This document shows, piece by piece, positions 1-6,444 of a DNA stretch of 9,107 bases. Both the position numbers and the translations under genes were made by a program. The first letter of the stretch is position 1. Every line of letters starts with the position of its first letter. The DNA is taken from assembly GCA_049600855.1 (NCBI GenBank), contig JBMYQA010000254.1:1-9107 (forward strand). Direction: 5' to 3'. Source of the stretch: JBMYQA01 sp049600855 (lineage in GTDB: Bacteria; Bacteroidota; Bacteroidia; Cytophagales; Flammeovirgaceae). The notes beneath the pieces were generated by a model. It was not told the DNA's origin. It searched no databases and was given only the letters and a program-made list of their open reading frames with translations.

Positions 1-1
1 T

Positions 2-1618
2 GGCATGGGGAATACCTACCTCAAATTACGTCAATTTGACAAAGCCTTCAATTACTTACAAGAATCTTTATTATTGAATGACAAAGACAGTATTTCTTTT
101 GAAGGTAGGGCATTAAATGATTTAGGAAATTACTTCTTTGCCATCAAAAGCTTTCAAAAAGCACAAGAATATTACACGAAAAGCTTAAAACTTCGTCAAG
201 CCCATAAACTTAAAGATGCGGTTTTAAGTTCTAAATTAGGAATTGCCCGCACACACATTCAGCTTGGTGAATTTCAAAAAGCACAAGATGTGTTGGAAGA
301 TACATTGGTTGAAGGAAATGAATTGGGGGTAAAAGGTAAACTGTTCCCAATCCATCAATTGTTATCCGAGGTGTATGAAGCCAAAGGACAACTCGATAAG
401 TCCTTGAAACATTACCGACTTTATCATGCCATCAAAGATCAAGTCATTGATGAAAAATCTAGGAAACGAATTGAGCAAGTACAAACGATGCATGCACTTA
501 TCTTAGAAAAAAAGGAGAATGAATCGGAGTACTATCGAGTGACTACTAAGAAATTGCAAAAGCAAAAAGAGCAAATTATCCAACAAAATAATGCGTTAAT
601 TGAAAAAGAAAAACTATTACAAATAGCTTATAAAGAGGCTGTAACCGCCGAAGAAGAGGCTAGACAGCATGCAGAAGAAATTAAGACCGTCAACGAAACT
701 TTAGCAAAAACAAAAAATGAAGTTGAAGCTTTGTACCGTAAAGAAGTAGAAACAAGCCAGAAGTTAAATCAGGCTCTTGCTGAGTTAAAACGCACCCATC
801 GCCAATTAGTCCATGCCGAAAAAATGGCCTCTTTGGGACAACTTACTGCAGGTTTAGCACATGAGATTAATAATCCAATTAATTTCATTTATGTAGGCAT
901 TCAAAACCTACAAACACTTTATGGAGACATTAAACATATTCTCAATGAATATGATTCACTTAACAATAAAAAAACGCTCGAACAGGTTACCTCAAAACTT
1001 CAGGAAATTGAACTGCTGAAACAAGAATTACATTTTATTGATTTTGAGGATGATATCGCAGCAACACTCAAAGATATCGGAACGGGAGTAAAACGTACGA
1101 AAGACATTGTTCACAGTCTACGGGTATTTGCCAGAGGTGGAGAAGGAAAGTTCGAAATGGCTAATTTGCACGAAAATATCGACAGCACATTGGTCATAAT
1201 TCATAATCAATATAAGCATCGAATAGAAGTAATTAAAAACTATTCCTCTCAATTAAATGAAGTAGAATGTAATATCGGACAACTTAATCAGGTGATTATG
1301 AACGTCTTAGTAAATGCGGGACATGCCATTGAAGGCGAAGGAAAAGTAAGTATTGCCACGTCACTCATTAAGGAATCCGATACCGAAAAAGTATGTATTA
1401 CCATTAGCGATACCGGCAAAGGCATGACAGAAGAGGTAAAAAGTCGAATTTTCGAACCCTTCTTCACCACTAAAGAAGTGGGTAAAGGAACAGGGTTAGG
1501 CCTCGCCATCAGTCATGGGATTATTGAAAGGCATCATGGTAAGATTGATGTTGAAAGTACCGTTGACGTAGGCACCACTTTTACCATCACACTTCCAGTG
1601 GTGCAAAATAGAAGTTAA
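2..1618 (+). CDS. TPR and coiled-coil sensor histidine kinase, 5' end outside window
   Basis: C-terminal portion of a two-component histidine kinase. The frame is open to the left edge, so the Met at base 5 is probably internal; residues are counted from it. About four TPR-like helical repeats fill residues 5-146. A long charged coiled coil covers about 150-275. The kinase core follows, with the H-box LAHEINNPINF (phospho-acceptor His286), N-box NVLVNAGHAI (433-442), G1 DTGKGM (469-474), F-box FEPFFTTK (483-490) and G2 GTGLGLA (495-501). All ATP-binding boxes are intact, so it should be active. The HEINNP form is typical of the HPK4 class. No membrane segment or receiver domain is visible, so signal input is probably by protein contact through the TPRs, but a signal peptide or membrane anchor could lie outside the window. 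The stop is 34 bp before the next gene on the same strand, so read-through into the enzyme genes is possible. No cognate response regulator is in view. Confidence 0.93.
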   Translation, partial: GMGNTYLKLRQFDKAFNYLQESLLLNDKDSISFEGRALNDLGNYFFAIKSFQKAQEYYTKSLKLRQAHKLKDAVLSSKLGIARTHIQLGEFQKAQDVLEDTLVEGNELGVKGKLFPIHQLLSEVYEAKGQLDKSLKHYRLYHAIKDQVIDEKSRKRIEQVQTMHALILEKKENESEYYRVTTKKLQKQKEQIIQQNNALIEKEKLLQIAYKEAVTAEEEARQHAEEIKTVNETLAKTKNEVEALYRKEVETSQKLNQALAELKRTHRQLVHAEKMASLGQLTAGLAHEINNPINFIYVGIQNLQTLYGDIKHILNEYDSLNNKKTLEQVTSKLQEIELLKQELHFIDFEDDIAATLKDIGTGVKRTKDIVHSLRVFARGGEGKFEMANLHENIDSTLVIIHNQYKHRIEVIKNYSSQLNEVECNIGQLNQVIMNVLVNAGHAIEGEGKVSIATSLIKESDTEKVCITISDTGKGMTEEVKSRIFEPFFTTKEVGKGTGLGLAISHGIIERHHGKIDVESTVDVGTTFTITLPVVQNRS

Positions 1619-1652
1619 TTTAGATTGATCAATACAGATTCATAAGAATACG

Positions 1653-2951
1653 ATGATGCCCTTATTTAAAAAAGGCAAAACACCGCCTTATCAAGTGATT
1701 CATTGGCAAGATCAACTCACACCAGCACAAGGCTGGATTGTGATTGATTGCCTAATTAATGGGGTTTCTGGCGGAGGCCTTTTTATGTCTCCTATGGCCA
1801 ATGAGCAGGAAGTCACTGATTTGGCACATAGTATGTCTTTTAAAAATGCCCTGCAATCCCCACAATTTGGAGGCGGCAAGGGAGGCATTCGATTTGACCC
1901 CAATCACCCAGACGCTGAAGCGGTGCTCCAACGATTTTTAGTAGCCAACAAAAAAATACTTGAAAATGTGTGGTGCACAGGCGCTGATCTCAATACCGAT
2001 AACACCATCATACATCGAATTATCCAAGAAGATGTTGGGCTAAAGTCGGGATTTCATTGCCTGGGTAAGATGCTCCAAAATAAATTCAATTTACCCGATC
2101 ATTCCGTAAGTATGCTTAGCCGCATCGCTGAAGAGATGACTCCCTACTTTCCTTTGTCTGAAGGTGCCACAGGCTTCTCTGTAGCCCAATGTTGTGACAT
2201 TTTAGCAGGACACATCGACCATCCGCGAATTATACTTCAAGGCTTTGGCTCGGTAGGTAGTAGCCTCGCTTACTTCTTAGCGCAAGATCATATCGGGACA
2301 GTGGTTGGCATTAGCGGTATTGATGGATTTATTTACCAACCTGAAGGAATTGATATTGCCGAACTTTGGGATAAGAAGCTCAGTTTAGAGCATTGGGAGA
2401 CGGAAAAGATTCACTTTGAAGACATCATGACCGATGAGCTTCGACACAAATACAACTGGCAAAAGCGCCAAAAAGGAGAATCCGATGAAGATTTTTTATG
2501 TCGCTTTCTTGCTGCTGGCCCTGCGGAAATCTTTTGTCCTTGCGCTAACCGATACAGTATTACACAGGCTGTAGTAGATACATTGACCCAAGAAACCTTT
2601 AAGCACCTCGCAAATACAGCAGTTCATGGGTACATTGTAGCAGGTGCGAACAATATTTTTGCTAATGATAAAACCTTAGAAAGGACTTTAAATCACGCAC
2701 CGATTTCGTTCTTGCCAGAATGGGTAAGCAATTGTGGAAATGCACTTTTATTCATGGAAGCGCTAAAAACTACATTATCTGGAGAAGATTGGGTAAATTC
2801 CTTGAAAGAAATTATCCGAGAACGCCTACACCAATTGATTAGTTATGCCCAACAACAAGTGGAAAATGATCATACCGCATTATATGAAAGCATTTACCAA
2901 ATCATTGGAGCGCGTCTAATTCAACAAAAAGAAAAACAATCTTTGCTTTAA
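1653..2951 (+). CDS. Glu/Leu/Phe/Val-family amino-acid dehydrogenase, probably not glutamate-specific
   Basis: NAD(P)-dependent oxidative deaminase converting an L-amino acid to its 2-oxo acid and ammonia (family knowledge). The dimerisation/catalytic domain is residues 1-165, with Lys64 in SFKNAL, Lys76 in QFGGGKGGIRFDP and Asp112 in CTGADLNT; these match the two active-site lysines and the aspartate of the family. The Rossmann domain begins around 190, with GFGSVG at 197-202. VAGANN (329-334) and SNCGNALLF (359-367) are further family signatures. The 432-residue length is closer to glutamate than to leucine or phenylalanine dehydrogenases. Where glutamate dehydrogenases read YKGGLRF, with the Lys contacting the side-chain carboxylate, this protein reads SGGGLFM (39-45). 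The Lys is Gly40 and the Arg is Phe44, which argues against glutamate and for a hydrophobic or aromatic substrate (inference). Two adjacent ATGs (1653, 1656) are possible starts. It probably shares a transcript with the VOC and flavoprotein genes downstream. Confidence 0.9.
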   Translation: MMPLFKKGKTPPYQVIHWQDQLTPAQGWIVIDCLINGVSGGGLFMSPMANEQEVTDLAHSMSFKNALQSPQFGGGKGGIRFDPNHPDAEAVLQRFLVANKKILENVWCTGADLNTDNTIIHRIIQEDVGLKSGFHCLGKMLQNKFNLPDHSVSMLSRIAEEMTPYFPLSEGATGFSVAQCCDILAGHIDHPRIILQGFGSVGSSLAYFLAQDHIGTVVGISGIDGFIYQPEGIDIAELWDKKLSLEHWETEKIHFEDIMTDELRHKYNWQKRQKGESDEDFLCRFLAAGPAEIFCPCANRYSITQAVVDTLTQETFKHLANTAVHGYIVAGANNIFANDKTLERTLNHAPISFLPEWVSNCGNALLFMEALKTTLSGEDWVNSLKEIIRERLHQLISYAQQQVENDHTALYESIYQIIGARLIQQKEKQSLL

Positions 2952-2966
2952 CTTAAATTGATCCAC

Positions 2967-3920
2967 ATGTCACAAAAGCTTCCTATACCGTGTCATCAAA
3001 TTGACCACTACACGTTAATTGTCCCCAATGCCAAACAAGTAGCCGATTTTCATATCCATATACTTGGCTTTAAATTTATGCGTATTCAATTGGTGAATGC
3101 GGGATCTGCTCCAAAGGGGAAATACGATATGCTCAACTATGTATTGGCTTGGCCCAATGATGCTGAACGCGTGCTTGTGATTACGGAGGGCTTGACTAAA
3201 ACCTCTATATTCCATCGCTTTATGGAAAAATATGGGCAAGGAATTCATCATATCGCCTTTGAGGTAGATCATATGGACAGTACCTTCAATGCGCTTCAAA
3301 CTGCGGGCATTCCCATGACTTCTGATCAGATCATGAATGATCTACTGACTGGCTTAAAGCAAGTTTTTCTGGATAATCAGCACACAGGCGTATTTATTGA
3401 ATTAATTGAACGACCTGATGAAGCATCGGAACCCAAAGCAGCCCAAGCTGGTTTTTTCACGCACGACAACATGGCTGGTTTAGCACAAACCATGGATCAA
3501 TACATTGAACAACATCAATTAGCGATTCAGGAATCTGGCATTGAGCAATATACTCCTGCCGATAACTATTACCCTCAAGCCAACCTTATTGAGCAAGTTA
3601 TTCCCTATCGTTACGAAGTCGGGATTCACAATTTGGATGCATCTGCCCAATTTTTTAATGAAGTACTGGCCTTAGATATGGTCACACGATCAGATCAAGC
3701 CTTCTTATTGCAAGTACAAAACCAAAATAAACCTGATTTGAGTTTTAAGCATTATGCTAATCCTCCATTTTGTGCATTGACATACCAAGTTAAAAGTCTA
3801 AGCCAAACCATGGCAGCACTAGACTCCTCACAAATCAGTTATAAAACCGAAGAAAATAGCTTATATTTAGATGAGCAGTACGCAGGTTATCCACTCAGAT
3901 TATGTGAAGCGCCTCTTTAA
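2967..3920 (+). CDS. Two-module VOC-superfamily metalloprotein (glyoxalase / methylmalonyl-CoA epimerase / HPPD-like)
   Basis: A 317-residue protein of two vicinal-oxygen-chelate modules. The first (about 10-150) keeps a plausible metal triad: His14 in QIDHYTLIVPN, His95 in GQGIHHIAFEV and Glu145 in GVFIELIERP. Its GIHHIAFEVD and IELIERP stretches resemble methylmalonyl-CoA epimerases and the metal half of 4-hydroxyphenylpyruvate dioxygenase (HPPD). The second (about 208-315) starts VIPYRYEVGIHNLDASAQFF, but by alignment its first ligand position is Arg215, and no HHIAF-like ligand motif is visible. In HPPD the active half is C-terminal, so this is not a standard HPPD. I start at ATG 2967; an in-frame TTG at 2958 would add three residues but lies only 6 bp after the preceding stop. 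The gap to the dehydrogenase is 15 bp. A role on the 2-oxo acid made by that enzyme is inferred from context; epimerase, lyase and dioxygenase activities all remain possible. Confidence 0.85.
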   Translation: MSQKLPIPCHQIDHYTLIVPNAKQVADFHIHILGFKFMRIQLVNAGSAPKGKYDMLNYVLAWPNDAERVLVITEGLTKTSIFHRFMEKYGQGIHHIAFEVDHMDSTFNALQTAGIPMTSDQIMNDLLTGLKQVFLDNQHTGVFIELIERPDEASEPKAAQAGFFTHDNMAGLAQTMDQYIEQHQLAIQESGIEQYTPADNYYPQANLIEQVIPYRYEVGIHNLDASAQFFNEVLALDMVTRSDQAFLLQVQNQNKPDLSFKHYANPPFCALTYQVKSLSQTMAALDSSQISYKTEENSLYLDEQYAGYPLRLCEAPL

Positions 3921-3964
3921 AATCAGTTCTAAATCGCTCAAACAATTTCTATAAACCAAATCTA

Positions 3965-5407
3965 ATGACACAAGCAACAGCATTTACCAACTTTCCTAGC
4001 TTAGCAGGAACGTTATCTACTCAAACAGAAGATTTAGTGAAAGTAGGGCAAGATTTTGGAAAAATTGTACTTACTCACCCCATCGGGGTGCTCAAACCTA
4101 AACACATTGATGATATTGGTAAAGCGGTTCGATATGCGATTCAACATAATCTCAAAATTCTTCCGAGAGGTATGGCTCATTCGGCTTTTGGACAAAGTCA
4201 ATGTGACGGTGGTATTGTTATCGATATGTCTTCGTTTAATGAGATTCTCGAAAAAAAGTATTCTCCAGTTAACTCCTGGATGTATGTTGAAGCTGGTGCA
4301 ACTTGGAATAAGCTGATTAAACAAAGTATTCAAGATGATTATGCGCCACCAGCAACCACAGATTGGCAGTTTTTAACCATAGGCGGCACACTTTCTACTG
4401 GAGGAGTTGGATACATGACTCATCAAAAAGGTTTATTGGCAGATAATATCTTAGAGTTAGATGTGGTTACTGGAGAAGGACAAATAAAAACGTGTTCTCT
4501 GGTACAAAATCATGAATTATTTCATGCAGTACGGGGAGGTTTGGGTCAATTTGGGATCATTGCACGAGCAAAAGTTCAATTAGAACCTGCTCCCCAACAC
4601 CTTCAAGTCTTTCAGTTCTTTCATTTACAATCACAGCCATTTTTTCAGGATATTCAGCAATTGTTAGAGCTTCAACATTTTGATTGCCTCCATTCTTTTG
4701 TACTGCCTAATCAAGCAGAAGCAATTATAGAACGAATTGGGGAAAAACAATTTGCTCAACACGAAGAACAACTTGCTTACATCACGGCACAGCCTCAACG
4801 TTGGATTTACTTTACAGAATTAGCCAAATATGCTAAAAGTGCCACTTCATCGGAGATACGACTTCGTAAGCTACAATTTACGAATCGCTTCTTCATGCAG
4901 CATCAAGAACATTATTTCGATTACATCCACAAAGAACCACCTTTAATTAGTGCCGAAAAGAAGATGGGTAAAATGGCACATCCCGAATTAACCTTAACGA
5001 TGCCCGCCCATGCCATGCCTCGTTTCATGGATGATACCTTAGCTGAGCTTTCGCATAGTGCTATGGGAGGTGGAACCATTTTACTCATTCCTATGCTTCG
5101 TCATAAAATTTTGACCCCATTATTTCAAACGCCTGAAGCACGCCACCTATTTTTTGTTGGCATTTTGCGTAATGCTCCTATGGATGATCAAGAGCTCATC
5201 GCCCAACAAATGGAACATAATTTAAGCTTGTATCAAAAAGTAAGAAATTTTGGAGGAAAAAGGTATCCTTGCGATTCCATCTCAGAACCTAGCACAGTGG
5301 AAGGATGGCAAGCGCATTTTGGCGAAAGTAAGTGGAAGAAAGTACAAGAGTTAAAATACCTATTCGACCCTCATCACCTCTTCCTTTCTAACTTGAAAAT
5401 GTTTTAG
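3965..5407 (+). CDS. Cytokinin-dehydrogenase-like FAD-linked oxidase (VAO/PCMH fold)
   Basis: A 480-residue flavoprotein of the vanillyl-alcohol-oxidase fold. The FAD domain spans about 36-207: LPRGMAHSAFGQSQCDGG (66-83), TTDWQFLTIGGTLSTGGVG (131-149), ILELDVVTGEG (162-172) and GGLGQFGIIARAKV (191-204). These closely follow plant cytokinin dehydrogenase (CKX) motifs. His72 corresponds to the GHS His that binds FAD covalently in CKX, and Asp133 to the catalytic Asp of the TDY motif. The C-terminal half keeps CKX landmarks: HPELTLTMP, ILLIPMLRHK, FFVGILRNAP and a final FDPHHLFLSNLKMF, where CKX has a similar DP...LSPGQ-IF ending. No signal peptide is visible, so it is probably cytoplasmic. CKX oxidatively cleaves N6-side chains of adenine cytokinins; whether this protein does so or oxidises another amine or alcohol is unknown. 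Last gene of the block, 44 bp after the VOC gene. Confidence 0.88.
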   Translation: MTQATAFTNFPSLAGTLSTQTEDLVKVGQDFGKIVLTHPIGVLKPKHIDDIGKAVRYAIQHNLKILPRGMAHSAFGQSQCDGGIVIDMSSFNEILEKKYSPVNSWMYVEAGATWNKLIKQSIQDDYAPPATTDWQFLTIGGTLSTGGVGYMTHQKGLLADNILELDVVTGEGQIKTCSLVQNHELFHAVRGGLGQFGIIARAKVQLEPAPQHLQVFQFFHLQSQPFFQDIQQLLELQHFDCLHSFVLPNQAEAIIERIGEKQFAQHEEQLAYITAQPQRWIYFTELAKYAKSATSSEIRLRKLQFTNRFFMQHQEHYFDYIHKEPPLISAEKKMGKMAHPELTLTMPAHAMPRFMDDTLAELSHSAMGGGTILLIPMLRHKILTPLFQTPEARHLFFVGILRNAPMDDQELIAQQMEHNLSLYQKVRNFGGKRYPCDSISEPSTVEGWQAHFGESKWKKVQELKYLFDPHHLFLSNLKMF

Positions 5408-5425
5408 AGACTGTTAGAACTTTTT
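5386..5425 (+). terminator. Possible terminator of the left gene block
   Basis: TTCTAAC (5386-5392) pairs with GTTAGAA (5413-5419) and is followed after one base by five T. The stem is only 7 bp, AT-rich, has a 20-nt loop and overlaps the last codons of the flavoprotein gene. It sits where a terminator between convergent genes is expected, but the structure is weak. Confidence 0.35.
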
Positions 5426-5477
5426 CTTTCGACTAAACAAAAAACTCAAACAGGTTCTTAGAAAAAATACTTCATTG

Positions 5478-6275
5478 TTAACAACCAGGAGCTCCAAAGA
5501 AAAATATGAGCTCCTGTTCTATTTTTTCATGCTCCGAGTTTAGTGCAGGATACCACTTTCCAGACAACGCTCGTATGCTTTCCATCACGACCTGATCGAG
5601 TTGATCATCACCTGAAGTAGCCATCACTCGAACCTGCTCTATGGTTCCGTTTGGCGATACGATAAAACCTATTCTGCCCGATTGCACGTTATCCTCACCA
5701 ATAGTTGTAATTGCCGCTTCGCTACTTGCTTTCAGGTATTCAATTAATGCATCTTGCCCTCCCATATAGCGTGCTGGCTCCTCTGGAATAATGGTCATGT
5801 AATACGACAAATAATCATCTTCTACCACCCATGTCATCAAATCCTTTTTCTTGATATTCGCTTTTATGTGAACATTCATTGAAATGGTAGCTGATTGTAG
5901 TAATTCCAATTGAGCGCTAGTCAATACTGCTCCTATTCCAAATTCGGTCATTTTCACTTCACCATCAGGATAAAGAATTGAAACTTCCACCTTTTGATAA
6001 GATGCCACTGATTCAGTAGCTTCCTTGGGTAGAATATCGGTAATTGATGTTGCCGTGTTTAATGTGGTCATGTTAACACTGTTGACAAATCTTGGGCCCA
6101 CATCATAGATCAGTTCACTGTTCAGTGATTGCTCTTTTGCAACATCAACAGCAGTCCCTGCTGATGCAGCTGAATGTGATGAAACGTTCTCCTTGGACTC
6201 CCAATTTAGGTAGCTAAAAGCAGTTACACTCAGTACAACAAGCACTGTACAAACGATGAATATACTCTTTTTCAT
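5478..6275 (-). CDS. TonB C-terminal-domain protein with one N-terminal membrane anchor
   Basis: A 265-residue protein. A single hydrophobic helix at residues 4-22 (MKKSIFIVCTVLVVLSVTAF) would anchor it in the inner membrane with the rest in the periplasm. The last 90 or so residues form a TonB-type domain: RYMGGQDALIEYLK (169-182), GRIGFIVSPNGTIEQVRVM (201-219), LDQVVMESIRALSGKWYPAL (227-246) and the ending IFFFGAPGC. This GG-DALI...DG-I...W-PA pattern is common in Bacteroidota TonB-family proteins. The middle (about 85-165) is not a Pro-rich linker as in classical TonB, so it may not span the periplasm to an outer-membrane receptor; many such proteins have no proven energy-transducing role. 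No ExbB, ExbD or SusCD genes are visible. It has its own promoter and is separated by 169 bp from the oxidoreductase gene upstream, so it is probably a single-gene transcript. Confidence 0.85.
   Translation of the reverse strand: MKKSIFIVCTVLVVLSVTAFSYLNWESKENVSSHSAASAGTAVDVAKEQSLNSELIYDVGPRFVNSVNMTTLNTATSITDILPKEATESVASYQKVEVSILYPDGEVKMTEFGIGAVLTSAQLELLQSATISMNVHIKANIKKKDLMTWVVEDDYLSYYMTIIPEEPARYMGGQDALIEYLKASSEAAITTIGEDNVQSGRIGFIVSPNGTIEQVRVMATSGDDQLDQVVMESIRALSGKWYPALNSEHEKIEQELIFFFGAPGC
5486..5516 (-). repeat. Inverted repeat over the last codons of the TonB-family gene
   Basis: CAGGAGCTC (5486-5494) and GAGCTCCTG (5508-5516) form a perfect 9-bp GC-rich stem around a 13-nt loop inside the C-terminal coding region. 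On the minus strand a run of six T lies about 19 nt beyond the stem (5462-5467), too far for a standard intrinsic terminator. It may still stabilise the 3' end or act as a weak terminator. Confidence 0.45.
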
Positions 6276-6304
6276 ATCAAATAAATTTAATAATTAATGA
6301 CCAT

Positions 6305-6312
6305 CAAATCTA
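6305..6312 (-). promoter_or_regulatory. -7 element of the TonB-family gene promoter
   Basis: On the minus strand this reads TAGATTTG, an exact match to the Bacteroidota TAnnTTTG element. It implies transcription starting near 6298-6300 and a leader of about 24 nt. No TTG is present 19-21 bp upstream, where a -33 element should be, suggesting dependence on an activator. Confidence 0.65.
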
Positions 6313-6334
6313 TAACGGTTGTGATATGAATCGT

Positions 6335-6371
6335 TAAATCGAATGTAAAAAGCTGTAAACCGAATGTAAAA
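6335..6371 (-). promoter_or_regulatory. Pair of 16-bp direct repeats, putative activator site
   Basis: On the plus strand TAAATCGAATGTAAAA (6335-6350) and TAAACCGAATGTAAAA (6356-6371) differ at one base and start exactly 21 bp apart, two helical turns. They sit immediately upstream of the TonB-family -7 element, taking the place of the missing -33 box. On the minus strand the cores read TACATTCGA and TACATTCGG. These match 7 and 8 of 9 positions of the degenerate LytTR-family half-site, whose pairs also have about 21-bp periodicity. Activator binding is inferred from position; the regulator is not in the window. Confidence 0.6.
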
Positions 6372-6444
6372 CCCTTCGTTTTTACCTTTAGCTTGGTGAA
6401 AGTTCCCAAAAAACTCCTCACTATAACGATGCGATTACTTCAAA

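Noticed and set aside
2958..2966. TTG start three codons upstream for the VOC protein
   Set aside because: ATG at 2967 is preferred; the TTG is only 6 bp after the previous stop and adds nothing conserved.
2967..3920. Calling the VOC protein 4-hydroxyphenylpyruvate dioxygenase
   Set aside because: The metal triad is in the N-terminal module, the reverse of HPPD, and the HPPD C-terminal signature is absent.
3015..4333. Other antisense and out-of-frame open frames of 60-100 codons within the enzyme genes (including 1288-1509, 1712-1903, 1759-1941, 4034-4333, 4056-4316)
   Set aside because: Each lies entirely inside a gene with strong family motifs in another frame, and none has recognisable domains.
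5475..5484. Palindrome TTGTTAACAA at the end of the TonB-family gene
   Set aside because: It is a 10-bp loopless palindrome in AT-rich sequence with no suitable spacing to a promoter or T tract.
6366..6385. GTAAAA...TTTTAC hairpin beside the direct repeats
   Set aside because: The 6-bp, nearly all A/T stem overlaps the repeat and lacks a T tract on the minus strand, so it is weaker than the direct-repeat reading.
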